This document shows positions 10,330 through 21,166 of a DNA stretch of 64,000 nucleotides, piece after piece (position 1 is the stretch's first letter; the number at the start of each line of letters is the position of its first letter). The translations under genes were made by a program, and so were the position numbers. The notes under the pieces are model-generated. The model did no database searches. It was given only the letters and a program-made list of their open reading frames with translations, and was not told where the DNA came from. The DNA comes from Chaetoderma sp. LZ-2023a (lineage: Eukaryota; Mollusca; Caudofoveata; Chaetodermatida; Chaetodermatidae), in assembly GCA_034401795.1 (NCBI GenBank), contig CM067370.1, forward strand, positions 68,011,188-68,075,187, in the 5' to 3' direction.

Positions 10330-12033
10330 GAAGAATCCTTGGAATCAGGATTGTTGGAGGGTATGCGTATGCATACATTCCCTTCCAACTGATAGCTAGC
10401 GCATCTATTGCGATAGCGCTTGGATCTGGAATCGGAGAAGCCTATGTCATCATCTTCGCATTCTTCTTCATTGCGAATAAATCTATGTTGGGTTTCCCCC
10501 ACTGATTGAACAGATGATCCGCCACACATTCATTTAGTTGCCATTCCGTAGGCAGAATGTTCATCCTTCGGCTCAATGAGTCTGCTAAGATTCAGCCTTC
10601 CCGGAATATGAACTGCTTTCAAGGTAATCATATGATCCATGCACCGGCAAAGCAGTTTCCATGTCATCATACAGAGACTGGGCGACTTCGTTCCGCCCTG
10701 GCGGTTTATGTAACTCACTACTGTTGAGTTGTCCGAATGTATCAACACAAACTTTCCCACCACGTCCTTTAAGAAGTGTTCCAGGCCTAGGATTACACCT
10801 AGTAATTCTAGCATGTTGACATGCTCCTTTGACTGATCCAGATTCCAAAGCCCTGATATTGTGGCTTCTTCCAGGCAAGCTCCCCATCCCTCCATCGATG
10901 CATCTGTAAACATCATTACTTGAGGGTGGGGAAGGGTCAGCATGACCCCTGCCAGGAGATTCTCTCCCTCCATCCACCAGTGAAGGTGATGAATGAGAGG
11001 ATCCAACACTTGAATGCACGAGTCCAGTGATCCTGAACTCTGTGTCCACCGAGTCATGAGAAACAGCTGAATAGGCAGCCTGCGCAAGGCCACCTGAGGA
11101 ATGACTGGTTCCATTGAAACCATCAGACCAAGCATTCTCAGATAGACTCGTGCTAGAATATAACAACTGCTGCAAACCAATTGAATGCAAGAGAGAAGAT
11201 TCTCCACTCTCTCCTGGGATGGATAAACATATCCTATCTCCAGATCGAAGAACATACCTAGGTAAACAAACTTCTGGGATGAGTCAGCTTTGATTTTTGA
11301 AAGTTGATTATCCAGCCTAAATCTGTGAGAGTTTTCAAAACTATCTCCAGATTTGCTGTCAAGCTTTCTGGGTTGTGTGCTTTTAGCAACCAAGCATCTA
11401 TGTAAGTGTGGACCACTATATTTCTCCTGCGGAGGAAAGCTGTTATAGCAAGGACCACTCGAGTGAAACCCCTCGGAGCCGTCAAAATTCCGAATGGGAG
11501 AACTTTGAATTCCCATTGCCGTCCCTGAAAAGCAAATCTCAGGAACCGACGACAACTCCTTGCAATGGGAATGTGGAAATAAGCGTCTTTCAGATCTAAC
11601 GATGCTGTCCACATCCCCTTCTTTAACCCCAGCAACACCGATTTTATTGTTTCCATTTTGAAACTCAGTGTGTCTATAAACTTGTTTAGAGGTTTGAGGT
11701 TGAGAATTGGGGCCCCCCCCCCACCCCGGTGTTCTTTGTCACAGGAAACATGGTTGAATAGAAGCTCGGGCAATCTTGCGCCGGTTGAATTGCTTCTTTT
11801 AGAATAGAGATTCAATCTCCTCTTCTATGCACAACCGCTTGTCTGGATCTCTTGGAATTTGATTCCAGACTGGTACCAGAGACAGATGCAATGGTGGACC
11901 TATTATCCACTCTGGACAGTATCCGCGCGAGTGACAATTGCAAGACTAAGCGGTCCTGAATTAACTGCTCCAACTCCTGAATGTGGAAAGTCAATCGACC
12001 TCCACTGGTGCACCTAGGGTTAACGAAGTGCAC
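10330..12033 (-). pseudogene. DIRS reverse transcriptase and RNase H, broken
   Basis: It starts with GGRLTFHIQELEQLIQD (12033), continues after a frameshift at the C-run 11711-11726 into ILNLKPLNKFIDTLSFKMET, then WTASLDLKDAYFHIPIARS and LPFGILTAPRGFTRVV. The active-site box is YIDAW instead of the family's Y-x-D-D-W; GCT replaces an Asp codon at about 11393-11395, so this enzyme should be inactive. After a frameshift near 11297 the RNase H part has MMFTDASMEGWGA, HVNMLELLGVILGLEHF and VLIHSDNSTVVSYINRQGG, with the catalytic acids present. A further frameshift near 10560 leads into the conserved DIRS C-terminal tail (PNIDLFA, IPDPSA). Confidence 0.9.
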
Positions 12034-12089
12034 ATAAATTTTAGAAGTGGGCGAGTGGTACCTGTGGTAACCGAAATTCTTTTAGGCCA

Positions 12090-13390
12090 TCAGGCCCAGT
12101 TACCACGCGCTGCGCCCAGCGCCACACGCATCTCGGTGCACGGGCTGCTGCCTGACTGGCTGCGCTTTGGAAAGCTGACTGATGTACAGCGGTACGCTGC
12201 TGCTGGCGTGACCAGCGAGGTTTCTGAACCCGGCTGGCCTGCTGACCTCTGACCTTGCTGGCCTCTGACACTGCCAGCACCGCCACGAGCGTACTGCTGT
12301 CGAACAGCCAAGGGCTGAACACGTGTGTTCTCTGCGCAACACTTCAAATTGTTCGCGCAGCGCCCTCTGATTGTTGACCAAGTTCGCTGTCTCTTGGAGG
12401 TGCCGACAACCCTCACCTCCAAACAGACCAAGACCCGCCATCGGCGCTTGCAATAAGCGTGACTTGAGCTCCTGGGATGGGCACAGATTGTCCAGTGCAA
12501 ACGTGCGCCTCGTCCTCAGTGACTTGGTCACCGACCTAGTCAAACAGTCCAACGCCAGGTTGATACCATCCTGGATGGCTCGTTGGACTGTCAGTGGACT
12601 AGGTTGCTGGTGAACCGAGGCTGCTACTACTCCTGATAGCAGTTGAGAGACATGAGACAGCGCACTGATTGCTGCTCGCCAACTCTCCTCGGTATCACGC
12701 AGTGTGGCATTTGCTGAGCGCATAGCGCCCGAGCACAGCGCTCCCGTGTCTAATCGACTCCTCTGCCACAGCAAACATATCTATGATATGCTCTGCATAC
12801 TGCAGAGATTGAGCCAAGGTGGCCAACGACTTAGCCTGTAACCACACCCGCGGGTTACTGGTGGCCGTTTCATCTACTGATAGCTCTGGTCTGACAGCGA
12901 GGAGCCACGCGCACGCGTCAGACCAGTCCTCGTCCGTGGCCACCTGGGAAGTGGAGCCACGCGCACGGGTCAGACCAGTCCTCGTCCGTGGCCACCTGTG
13001 AATTGCCGACACACAGCGGGCTATGGAAGTTACAGACGTACCCGACTGCCCGTGGAATGCATACGGGCCCGCAAGGGCTGGCATGACATTCTCCACGGGC
13101 AGGCCCCGCACCAGGGCCACGGTCATGCGAGGGGCATAAGCCACACTGGCGCGCTCCGGGTCGTCCGTATAAGATTCCACGGCTAAGCGTGGTATCTTAA
13201 CCGGGCGGCTGTCCGCTCCAAATCGGCTCACAGGTTGAATCATGAAACCCGCTCCCGAGGGAATGGTACCATAGGTGCGAGTGGCCGCACTCCCCATGAG
13301 GGGAGTGTAAACACTCGCATCCATGGCTTCATGATCATCCCATGGGCCGAGCAGGTAGTCTTTGTCATCTTCCTGGTCAGGAAAGTTACT
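12090..13390 (-). pseudogene. DIRS gag-like ORF1 region with a 52-bp tandem duplication
   Basis: The frame from 13324 begins MDASVYTPLMGS. Further on it reads DEDWSDACAWLLAVRPELS and LATLAQSLQYAEHIIDMF, then shifts near 12760 to a frame with TRRTFALDNLCPSQELKSRL and LGLFGG, which match the DIRS gag-like protein. It ends in a Gln/Arg/Ala-rich tail. A 52-bp tandem duplication (12901-12952 and 12953-13004) adds a +1 shift, yet the frame stays open through both copies. This region is noticeably GC-richer than its surroundings. Confidence 0.75.
12901..13004. repeat. 52-bp tandem duplication
   Basis: Two adjacent copies start GGAGCCACGCGCACG at 12901 and 12953 and differ at about three bases. 52 is not a multiple of three, so the second copy is read in another frame of the DIRS gag-like gene. 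Confidence 0.9.
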
Positions 13391-14649
13391 CTACCTTGAA
13401 GGCCTCCAGCTCACCCTTCTCGGAGGCCTTCTTCTTGGCCTTCTTCTTACCCTTCTCCTCCATCCTCACCCTCTTGCCGTCCTCCGCCATCATCTTCGCC
13501 TGAGAACAGAAGGCTTCAGAGGTTAGATTCCACCCACCCACCCCACCTTTACAAATAGCACATTTGTTATAGCCTAAAATCGGTGCAAAATGGGCAGAGG
13601 TGGGGGAAGAATCTAGCCTTAAGATGCTTCAGACAAGACAGGCATAATGACTTCTGCAAAGGTAGACATACAAAGAGAATGAGTATTTTAGTTTGTTAAT
13701 TCTGTTCAAATTTAAATAAAAAAACAAACTCGAGAGAGAAGACAATGACTTTTATTACTGACAACCCCGATGGGACAGATGTCTTAAAAAAATAAGGAAT
13801 AAAAACCACAGCCAGGGATAACATGAGAATGTTAGAAAGAGAGAGACTGATTATGACACCCAGTTATCTCTAAACATTCATAACATAATAATGATAATGA
13901 CATAAAGAGATCCTCTATTTTTAAAACAAGATTATGACGTCAAGGGAAAGGGAAAAAACTGGCTGATTATGACATCAAATCTCAATGCAAAAGCCCCTTC
14001 AAGGGGAGGAGATATCAGATTATGAATGCAAGAAATACCTAAGACTATATACATTCATAACTCAAGAATAATATAATACTATAATTATATGTCTGAGAAC
14101 CAATCAATGCACAACCACAACAGAGAATAATGAACTTGCTTATCCTGAGCACAGGTAAATCATACTTTTGTGCAGAAAACATGTCCATACCATCCGGCGA
14201 GTCTGTAGAGTCTGATGAAGGGGATGGGACAAAAGGAGGGAGATATTTTCGTTTTATATCTCCGACCCTTAAACATATCAGGTGATAAGTTAGAAAAAAA
14301 GGAGATGTGATCAACTTCTGAGTGAAGAACAGGAGCTCTACCATCCTAACATGAGCCTGTGGACACAAAGACACAAGGGATTAGTAGAACTTAGGCACTG
14401 GGATAATTTAACAAGGATTCCCAGCACCTAAAAACGCGCTACTGCCAGGTCGGCCGCGAACGAAAACTGGTAACATATAAAAGTTACAAGTCTTAAATAA
14501 TATATGGAACATTATCACCTTAATGGATGATGAGGTAGACTCCGCTGACGCTTTGGATTCAGCCATAGTGAAATGGATGAAAGAAAATGAATGAAAATTC
14601 AACAAAATAGAGCTTGAAATTGTTTTCAATGTTGCTGATAAGCCAATAT
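13391..14649 (-). other. DIRS 5' region with short reading frames
   Basis: It lies between the right terminal repeat and the gag-like frame. On the minus strand it holds MAESKASAESTSSSIK (about 14567-14520), directly followed by GTGATA, then SPSSDSTDSPDGMDMF near 14200, then a basic stretch EEKGKKKAKKKASEKGE near 13450. These could be short exons or a decayed ORF1 start. No firm assignment. Confidence 0.4.
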
Positions 14650-14838
14650 ATTAGAAAACGGAAGTACCAGTATGCGTCTGCGCAGAGGTGAGGGTCTGAC
14701 ATGTGCATGACTGTGTACATTCCACCTGCCCAGTAGGGGCAACTAACTTTTTATAATTCTGAACATTATTGAATTTAGAGCCGATATACTAGTATATCAA
14801 GAGTGTTAGGGAGGTAAGTATGTTCTCGTGATGTGAAA
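14650..14838. repeat. DIRS right inverted terminal repeat
   Basis: Inverse of 4928-5130; the outer end GGAGGTAAGTATGTTCTCG is also copied in the internal complementary region. Confidence 0.9.
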
Positions 14839-15807
14839 CAGCATGATTTTGATCACACATGGGCATGATGGGTGGAAGACAGAGAAGTTACCCTTGGCGT
14901 GCTGAAAAACCCTCCTGATTTTGGTACTAACATTGCAAGGTCATCTAAATGGGAAGACACAAAATTCATTGGAATACTTACTTATCTCTATCAGGTTTCC
15001 ATAAAAATTGTGCTTTGGCATCAGGTACAGTACCGCTCAGAAATAACTTTACAACTAATTGAGCCTATAATGTGCCTAAAGTGCGAGTGAAATTATTAGT
15101 AGTTGCGTCATAGTCTCAAATTACTCATGTGCCACTCGCGCTACAATTTAAAAAAATGAGATTATTCAATTTTACTTAAGACATGTGAACATAATCACGC
15201 TTTGTAAATGACAGGCAACACATGTGCCAAACAACGAATGGGTGGAGGTTAACCACTATTTTCCTAGCGAGAATTCATAGTGACCAACATAAAATGATTC
15301 CAAAACAGAATCAGACACATGACAAAAATTGTTTGAATGCCCCAGAAATCGAATGAGGTAGATCGCTCCTTATGTTGGTGGGCCGCTGGCAAATTAAACC
15401 TCTTTTGTGATTAGACACATTCCACAGAAATATATAATAGACTGAAAGGCCTTCCAAAAATGAACAGATTTTTTAACATTGCGAATGGTAGTATCGTAAA
15501 TTAATTTGATACATGTATTATATACAGATGTTTTTAAACCAGTTTGAATAAATATTTCTCTATCTTAATCAGCAAATGTATTCAACATTATATGTATTGG
15601 CGAGATTTTTGTTGCACTTGGTCGATTTAGCTTGGGGCCACTTGATTACAGTATGATACTAAGATGACGACTTGGCAAAGTAAATTTAATAGATGTCGGT
15701 ATTTTTTGCAAATGTTCTTTCCAATACCAATTTTAAAACCAATAAATGTCAAATTTCTGCGATATCGTTTTATAATACAAAATTTATTTTAGAGTAGCAG
15801 TTAGTAG
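14839..15807. other. Intronic DNA, no gene seen
   Basis: The sequence is AT-rich. A 72-codon frame at 14872 is not recognisable and lacks exon-like borders. I see no repeat partner elsewhere in the window. Confidence 0.55.
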
Positions 15808-15890
15808 TTAGTGCAGAAGAAGTGATCACGAAAGCTACACTCAAACAATTTCTACATCCCGGAGAGGTAACTAATTTTTCCTTATTATGA
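15808..15890 (+). mobile_element. 3'-terminal scrap of a Penelope-like element
   Basis: Matches the last ~80 bp of the Penelope-like copy at 36402-37083, including AAAGCTACACTCAAACAATT and TCCCGGAGAGGTAACTAATT. Only the 3' end is present, consistent with extreme 5' truncation. Confidence 0.8.
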
Positions 15891-15950
15891 ATCATTTTGG
15901 GGTCGGGACCAACTTTTTCGGAAATGTCAGACTAGTTTTCTAATACAAGG

Positions 15951-16355
15951 GGCCTGTATAGCTCACCTGGAATTACTGGCCACTGCCACGCAGAACCAAA
16001 CCAGATGACCACTGGAAAAATTTACTAATCTAATTTATGTGAAGAAGATTTAGCCAAGTTTTATTAAAATTGGCCTAGTGGTTAATGAGTAGCCTTTTAT
16101 GTTTTTCTTAGAAATTTTTAGAAAATCCAAGATAGCCGCCAAACACACTAAATTTTGATTCATCCACGGCGACCATGTTTTTTTGACAGTATCAACTTTC
16201 CATGGAGAACCTTTACTGGCACTTAATCCCTAATCATATCTCCCAAACTTCGGCCCGATCCCTTTAGCGGTTCTGGAGAAGTCACATTTTCAAACAAACT
16301 TGATTCATATCTTACCCATGATGATATTTCATGGGTTCTGATGTGATCCCCCAAG
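15951..16355 (+). mobile_element. MITE with TAGCTCACCTGG ends, left half (interrupted)
   Basis: It starts GGGGCCTGTATAGCTCACCTGG and carries the family's internal words (AAATCCAAGATAGCCGCC, TTTTGATTCATCCAC). The CAGGG-ended element at 16356-18127 splits it after CCCAAG; the right half resumes at 18128. Other members are at about 19250, 19800, 20630 and 24541. Confidence 0.75.
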
Positions 16356-18127
16356 CAGGGAATATTTTGAGCTGTATCGCATCGCAAAATGCTGCTACAC
16401 ATTCACTACTTCGCATAGCTATTTTCTGCGATACATAATTTTGATGTAAAATTCTGTCAATTCACTTAATTTTGAAGTATTTTTGATAAAAAGTCGCTAA
16501 AAGTTGCAAAACGCTTGTCAAATTTAGTAAGGAAGCGAGATGCGCATGCGTTGGAGACTGATTTCCGATATAGCCCATAGACATATATAGCTATAGAGCG
16601 CATATCTTCATACCTTCCTTCACTATGGGACAAATGACCGCCGGTGACGCGAGTTCAGTAAGCGCTTTATAGATCAAAATTCTAAAAGCTAGCTATGCGC
16701 GCATGCGTTAGCGGCTTCCTTCTTCTGGTATAATAATTCACCGTTACAGACTTCAGTTTTGAGTTTGGACACCAGTCGGAAACTCGCAATATGTATCACG
16801 GGGTATTCACGGCCGTCGACATATTGCTCGTAACAGACTCTCTTGTAAATCTAAATTCTCCTATAGGGGGGTATGGCTATTGATCATTGCCTCGTCATTA
16901 GTTAGCGTTATGATAAACTTTAAAAATACAAGTTTATCTAGGCTGATTCTGGTCGATTTAGACAATGTTTGTCTCGGAAACTGAGTTATATCATCGGGAA
17001 TGCTAAACTCTTGTTAGCGCATCCCCAAATCAAGGGCCGACACAGTATAGTTAGCCATGCTACGGCGGCGTATCGCTCTTGATTCGCGTAAGCAACAGAT
17101 TTAGAATGGCATGTCGCCAAGATCGACGCATGCGCGAGAGTTCTCGAGTACTCTTCTCCAAAGTCGGGAACATACTTTCTCGCAAGATTATTGGTTAATA
17201 AATATAACTATATAGAAAGCAACCAATGAAACGCAAGGAAACTACCGACGGTAAAGAAAATAAACAATGTTTTACGTGGTAATTTTATGAATGACGTAGT
17301 AGTATCTCTCTATATAGCATTCGTAGTATTCATAGTAAAACTAGTAACACGGTGGACTGATTGATACACGCTGATCACAGTAAAACCTTTTATCATTCAC
17401 TATTTAATCCAGAGAAAACAAGCAGTAGTAATTTTTAAATGCTCACAGCTGCCATAGCCTGCAACAGCTTCCAGTTAAGCACTGACACTATTCAGCCTTC
17501 TTATATTGTATTGAATGATGTGTACTTTGTTTAGCCTACCAGTTGAAAGGGATATGTGATGTAGGTTGGCAAGTTACAAAATATATGTTAACCCTAGCCA
17601 ATGAAATCACAGTATTCATTATTGATTTAAAAAAAAATAATTTGACTGGGATGTGTTGCTGCCTTAAGCAGCAACAGCTTCCAATCAATGTAATTGCCAA
17701 ATCTGCCAATACGTATTATTTTAGGTATCCTATACTCCCTGACCTTGGCCAGAGCCAGTACATGCATATTCTGAATCTGACGTATGTTATACTGACAAAT
17801 GACAATACTGGCTACTGTAGACCTGAAGACTGATACACTATCCTCAATAACATTCTCAGAAGTCCAATATTAATTATTCCACCATCTGTTCATGTCATAT
17901 TTGTGCAATTTGTGTAAACTACGTGTCGCATATTACACGCCTTATGGACTACTAATTTTTTAGACGGACTACTGATTTGCCAAGTCTGGTAGTCCTTTGT
18001 CCCCGTTGGAACACCAACCAGTTTCAACACAGTTTGTTTGCTATGCAAGTGCTATGAACTGCTATGCATTATTCGATTTGTTTAGCAGTTACTGCTATGC
18101 AATTTTTTTCCAACAAAATATTCCCTG
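16356..18127. mobile_element. Non-autonomous CAGGG-ended (hAT6-like) element, copy A
   Basis: The ends CAGGGAATATTTTG and CAAAATATTCCCTG are exact 14-bp inverted repeats. The flanks CCCAAG (16350-16355) and CCCAAG (18128-18133) are a 6-bp target duplication inside a MITE. Both subterminal regions repeat words of the type GCTATGC, GCATAGC and GCGATAC, as expected for transposase binding. No transposase is encoded. CAGGG ends with a 6-bp duplication fit the hAT6 group; this is an inference. Copy B at 22021-23917 is highly similar but has about 100 bp more near 23110-23210. Confidence 0.88.
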
Positions 18128-18361
18128 CCCAAGCGGATCGGCCAAAATCCACGACGGCCACTAACCAAATTGGCTGATAGGCTTCATTTGAACAAACATG
18201 GATCTCCATGGATGCTTCCTGTCAAATATAATTGAAATCGGCCCAGCAGTTCTTTGAGATACTGTTTAAAGAAAAGGTTGACGGATCGATGCTGGACGAC
18301 CGTATGCCACAGTATAAGCTCACTTGGCCATTCTGGTCAGATCTGTGAGCTAATAAATAAT
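18128..18361 (+). mobile_element. MITE with TAGCTCACCTGG ends, right half
   Basis: Continues the copy interrupted at 16355, with GCGGATCGGCCAAAATCC and the family end near TGGTCAGATCTGTGAGCTAA. It ends about 45 bp before RFC2 exon 3. Confidence 0.75.
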
Positions 18362-18404
18362 CTAGCAGCAATATAATCACGTTGTTTAATACACACAAAC
18401 AGAC

Positions 18405-18511
18405 CTGTCATTTGATGCATTCAGCTCCATCACAGCATCTTTGTATGCTGAACCTAACAGACATCTGGCTAAACATAAGATACTTGTGGTCTTCCCCGTT
18501 CCTGGTGGACC
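18405..18511 (-). CDS. RFC2: RFC2 exon 3 (Walker A)
   Basis: The 107-bp exon encodes [18 protein letters not shown] through [16 protein letters not shown] is the Walker A ATP-binding loop of AAA+ clamp loaders, and ELNASNDR is the conserved stretch following it in RFC small subunits. On the minus strand the acceptor is TTCATACAG and the donor is GTCTGTTT. It starts in phase 0 after the Ala codon that ends exon 2 and ends after two bases of an Arg codon completed by exon 4. It differs from human RFC2 mainly at [11 protein letters not shown]. Confidence 0.96.
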
Positions 18512-18583
18512 CTGTATGAACACAAGCATGACTTTCAAAAATTAAATCCTTGCATAGGAATTTCAAATGCACCCATACAGGTA

Positions 18584-18679
18584 GGCTGTTTAATATTTTG
18601 AATCTAATTTGACTAGACACTCTCTTGGCCTAAGCCAGCAAGAACTACCAGTGAAATTATTTTGAAAGAAATATTCAAG
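18584..18679. repeat. Foldback element FB, degraded copy
   Basis: It starts AGGCTGTTTAATATTTTGAA and keeps TAATTTGACT, but the right arm is eroded. It sits about 70 bp upstream of exon 3 in transcript order. Confidence 0.55.
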
Positions 18680-19021
18680 CGAATAAAACTGTCTCCATTA
18701 AACATTTGTGGTATTTGGAATGTAGAGTTGAAAGTTTTAGATATTTAGCAAATTTGATAAATTTTATATATGTACCTTTACACCAAGTAGGAACTCAATC
18801 CAATATAAATACATTATTATAGAACTTTTGCTATGTTTTTTTTGGAAAATAATTGGCTGAATGTAGTTTCCCTGGTGATCAAAATACATACACATGTAAA
18901 TAATATTTCATCAATGTTCAGCCTGATTTCAAGCATCACCAGGACAGCGCATAAATAAGCTAAACAATTTCCAAAAACAAAAATTTTTTAGTTATTAGTT
19001 TTGAATATGATGCAAGAAATG

Positions 19022-19105
19022 TTCTGTTAAATATTTTGAACATAATTTGATTGGATGACTACTGCCTAAGGAAGCAGCCTGCCAATCAAACTATGTTGTA
19101 TTTTG
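19022..19105. repeat. Foldback element FB, diverged copy
   Basis: Left arm TTCTGTTAAATATTTTGAAC, internal TTTGATTGG and CCAATCAAA inverted, right arm partly lost. Confidence 0.6.
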
Positions 19106-19249
19106 TTTTGGAAACATGTAATTGCTACATTATTTTTTGGGCTGTACTGTACCATTAGTCTATAAATATCTAAATGTACAACAACTGGAACATGGGCAAC
19201 ATAGGCATTTCAACTAGAAAGGTCATCATCTTTATGTAGAACACTAAGG

Positions 19250-19800
19250 TTTGGTCAGAACCACAACAAGAGCAAGAGGCCCAAGGAACATAGGGATTTC
19301 AACTAGAAAACCCATCAGCTATAAGTAGACGCCTAAGGAGTTGACCAGAATTGTAACATGAACACAGCGGCAATGTTACGTATCAGCTGCACATGATTAA
19401 TGGCCCTTAGTCCCAAATCATATCTCACAAATTTTAGCCGATCAGTTCAGAGGTTCTGGAAAAGTTGTTTTTCGTGAAAACTAGGTCATCCAAGATGGTC
19501 AATAAAGTTCCCGTAACCAAACTTGGTTCAGCTCTTGTCCTAGATGATATTTCATGAGTTTTGAATCGATCCCTCAAGCGGTTTCCGAGATTTTTAGATC
19601 CAAGATGGCTGCCAGACAAATTTACAGATCGGCTTCGTTTGAACAAATTTGAATCTCTATACACGAAGGATGCTTCCTGCCAAATATAATTGAAATCGGC
19701 CCAGTGTTTCTTGAGAAGTCGTTTAAAGGAAAAGTTGCCGGATGATGGATGGACGGACAGATGATCGCCATGGCTGAAAGGCCAAGTGAGCTAATAATTT
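19250..19800 (+). mobile_element. MITE with TAGCTCACCTGG-type ends, second copy
   Basis: It shares with 15951-18361 the ordered words GATATTTCATGAGTTTTGAA, CAAGATGGCTGCC and TGAAATCGGCCCAG. It ends AAGTGAGCTAATAA. Confidence 0.65.
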
Positions 19801-20530
19801 TCAATTTCCCATTGAATTACTATGGCAGTTTTTGCCGCTAAAAACCCCAATACATGCAATATGGCCACCAATCCGTTATTTACGACTGTTTAGTAAGTGC
19901 CAAATATGAAATCAGCACATCTAAAAACCTATATAAAACCAATTTCTGTTTCAAAATCCAACAAATTAAAAAGAAAAATCAAATATGGCCGCCAAACACG
20001 CTACATTTTGATAGGTCCACAAAGGCCATGTTTTTTATGTATAAGATTCCTTTGAACAAAGCTTAATGGACTTTAATGCTGAATCGTATTTCCCAAATTT
20101 CAGTCCGATCCATTCAGTGGTTCTGTAGAAGTCCCTTTTCGCAAAGACACAGTCATCCAAGATGGCCACGAAAACATTTGGCCAATCAAATTCCCTTGAA
20201 CAAATTTGGCTCAGCTGTTGCCCCCCCCCCCCATGATGTTTCATGAGTTTTGATTCAATCTCCCCAGTGATTTCTGAGAATATTTTTAAAGACAATTCTA
20301 AAAATCGGCTAAAATCCAAGATGGTCGCCGACCAAATTTGGTGATCAGCATAGTTTAAACACACTTGAATCTCCATGCCCTAAGGATGCTTCCTGTAAAA
20401 TGTAATTGAAATCGGCCCAGTGATTCTTGAGAAGTTGTTTAAAGAAAAAGTTGACGGACAGACAGACGCGGGATGGTCGCCACCGCATAAGCTCATTTGA
20501 CAATTCTGACCAGGTGAGCTAATAATGAGT
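19801..20530 (+). mobile_element. MITE with TAGCTCACCTGG-type ends, third copy
   Basis: The same internal order as the other copies, with two AAGATGGCC-type words, a C-run at 20221-20232, and the end CCAGGTGAGCTAATAA, which is the inverse of the family start TAGCTCACCTGG. Confidence 0.65.
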
Positions 20531-21017
20531 GCATTGAAATGATTGATAATGGAAATAAAAACAAGAAAAAATGATCAATTTCATACATCATTTTAATTGA
20601 ATATGTCTACATTCAAAGACGATAATGATATCACAGTTTTCCCGATCCTATCAGGAAATCGCCCAGCTCTAACGGATGATAGGCACCATGGCATAAGCTG
20701 GCTTGGCCATTTAGACCAGGTGAACTAATAAATGGAGTAAAGGTACTTTGTCCCAAAAGCGTAAGGCAGTTAGGTTCGTTTATTATAAAATCTTTCATTA
20801 ATTCATAAAAAATCAATCTTGCATGTGTCAAGGAACCTCCAGAAGCTGAGCTGCATCTTTAACAGGTCGAATTTCTGGTACCTGGTCTAAGAATTGTTTA
20901 TCGCTTTGCTCGTCTAAGAGCTATAGACACGATAGATCTACATGTATCTAAATAGGAGTTAAATGTGGATTCTATTTTTAAAAACATGTATATTCTCTAA
21001 TAAACTAGATAACTTAC
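20531..21017. other. RFC2 intron 2 remainder with a MITE tail
   Basis: A tail of the same MITE family (ACCAGGTGAACTAATAA, about 20700-20732) is followed by AT-rich intron sequence. A minus-strand open stretch near 20830-20910 is not recognisable. Confidence 0.5.
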
Positions 21018-21129
21018 CGCGATAATAACATTTGGAACATTACCCTCTCTGGCAAACACCTCAAGTCTACTGACAGTTTCTTCATTACCAACAATTTCGT
21101 GCAGCTTTGTAGGACGATATTTCTCTACC
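21018..21129 (-). CDS. RFC2: RFC2 exon 2
   Basis: The 112-bp exon encodes [20 protein letters not shown] through [11 protein letters not shown], the N-terminal RFC small-subunit region before Walker A. On the minus strand the acceptor is TCCTTCTAG and the donor is GTAAGTTATC. The first base completes the Trp codon begun in exon 1 (the conserved LPW-VEKYRP junction), and the exon ends in phase 0 before GPPGTGK. VEKYRP is diagnostic for RFC subunits, and [13 protein letters not shown] points to RFC2. Confidence 0.96.
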
Positions 21130-21166
21130 CTAGAAGGAAATAAAAAAGATCATCCATCTCAGATCA

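Larger units (their letters stand above)
4928..14838 (-). mobile_element. DIRS-group tyrosine-recombinase retrotransposon, interrupted
   Basis: A complete-length DIRS element lies on the minus strand in RFC2 intron 3. In transcript order it has a right terminal repeat (14650-14838), a gag-like region (13390-12090), reverse transcriptase and RNase H (12033 to about 10330), a tyrosine recombinase (10310-5873, split), an internal complementary region (5213-5312) and a left terminal repeat (4928-5130). DIRS elements replicate through a circular intermediate and insert by recombinase, usually without target duplication, and none is seen here. A 3.26 kb DNA transposon occupies 6558-9815, so the element proper is about 6.65 kb. 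Several frameshifts and a changed RT active site mean this copy is dead. Confidence 0.93.

Noticed and set aside
20820..20940. Possible additional RFC2 exon on the minus strand
   Set aside because: Exons 2 and 3 join in phase with no missing residues, so no exon is needed between them.
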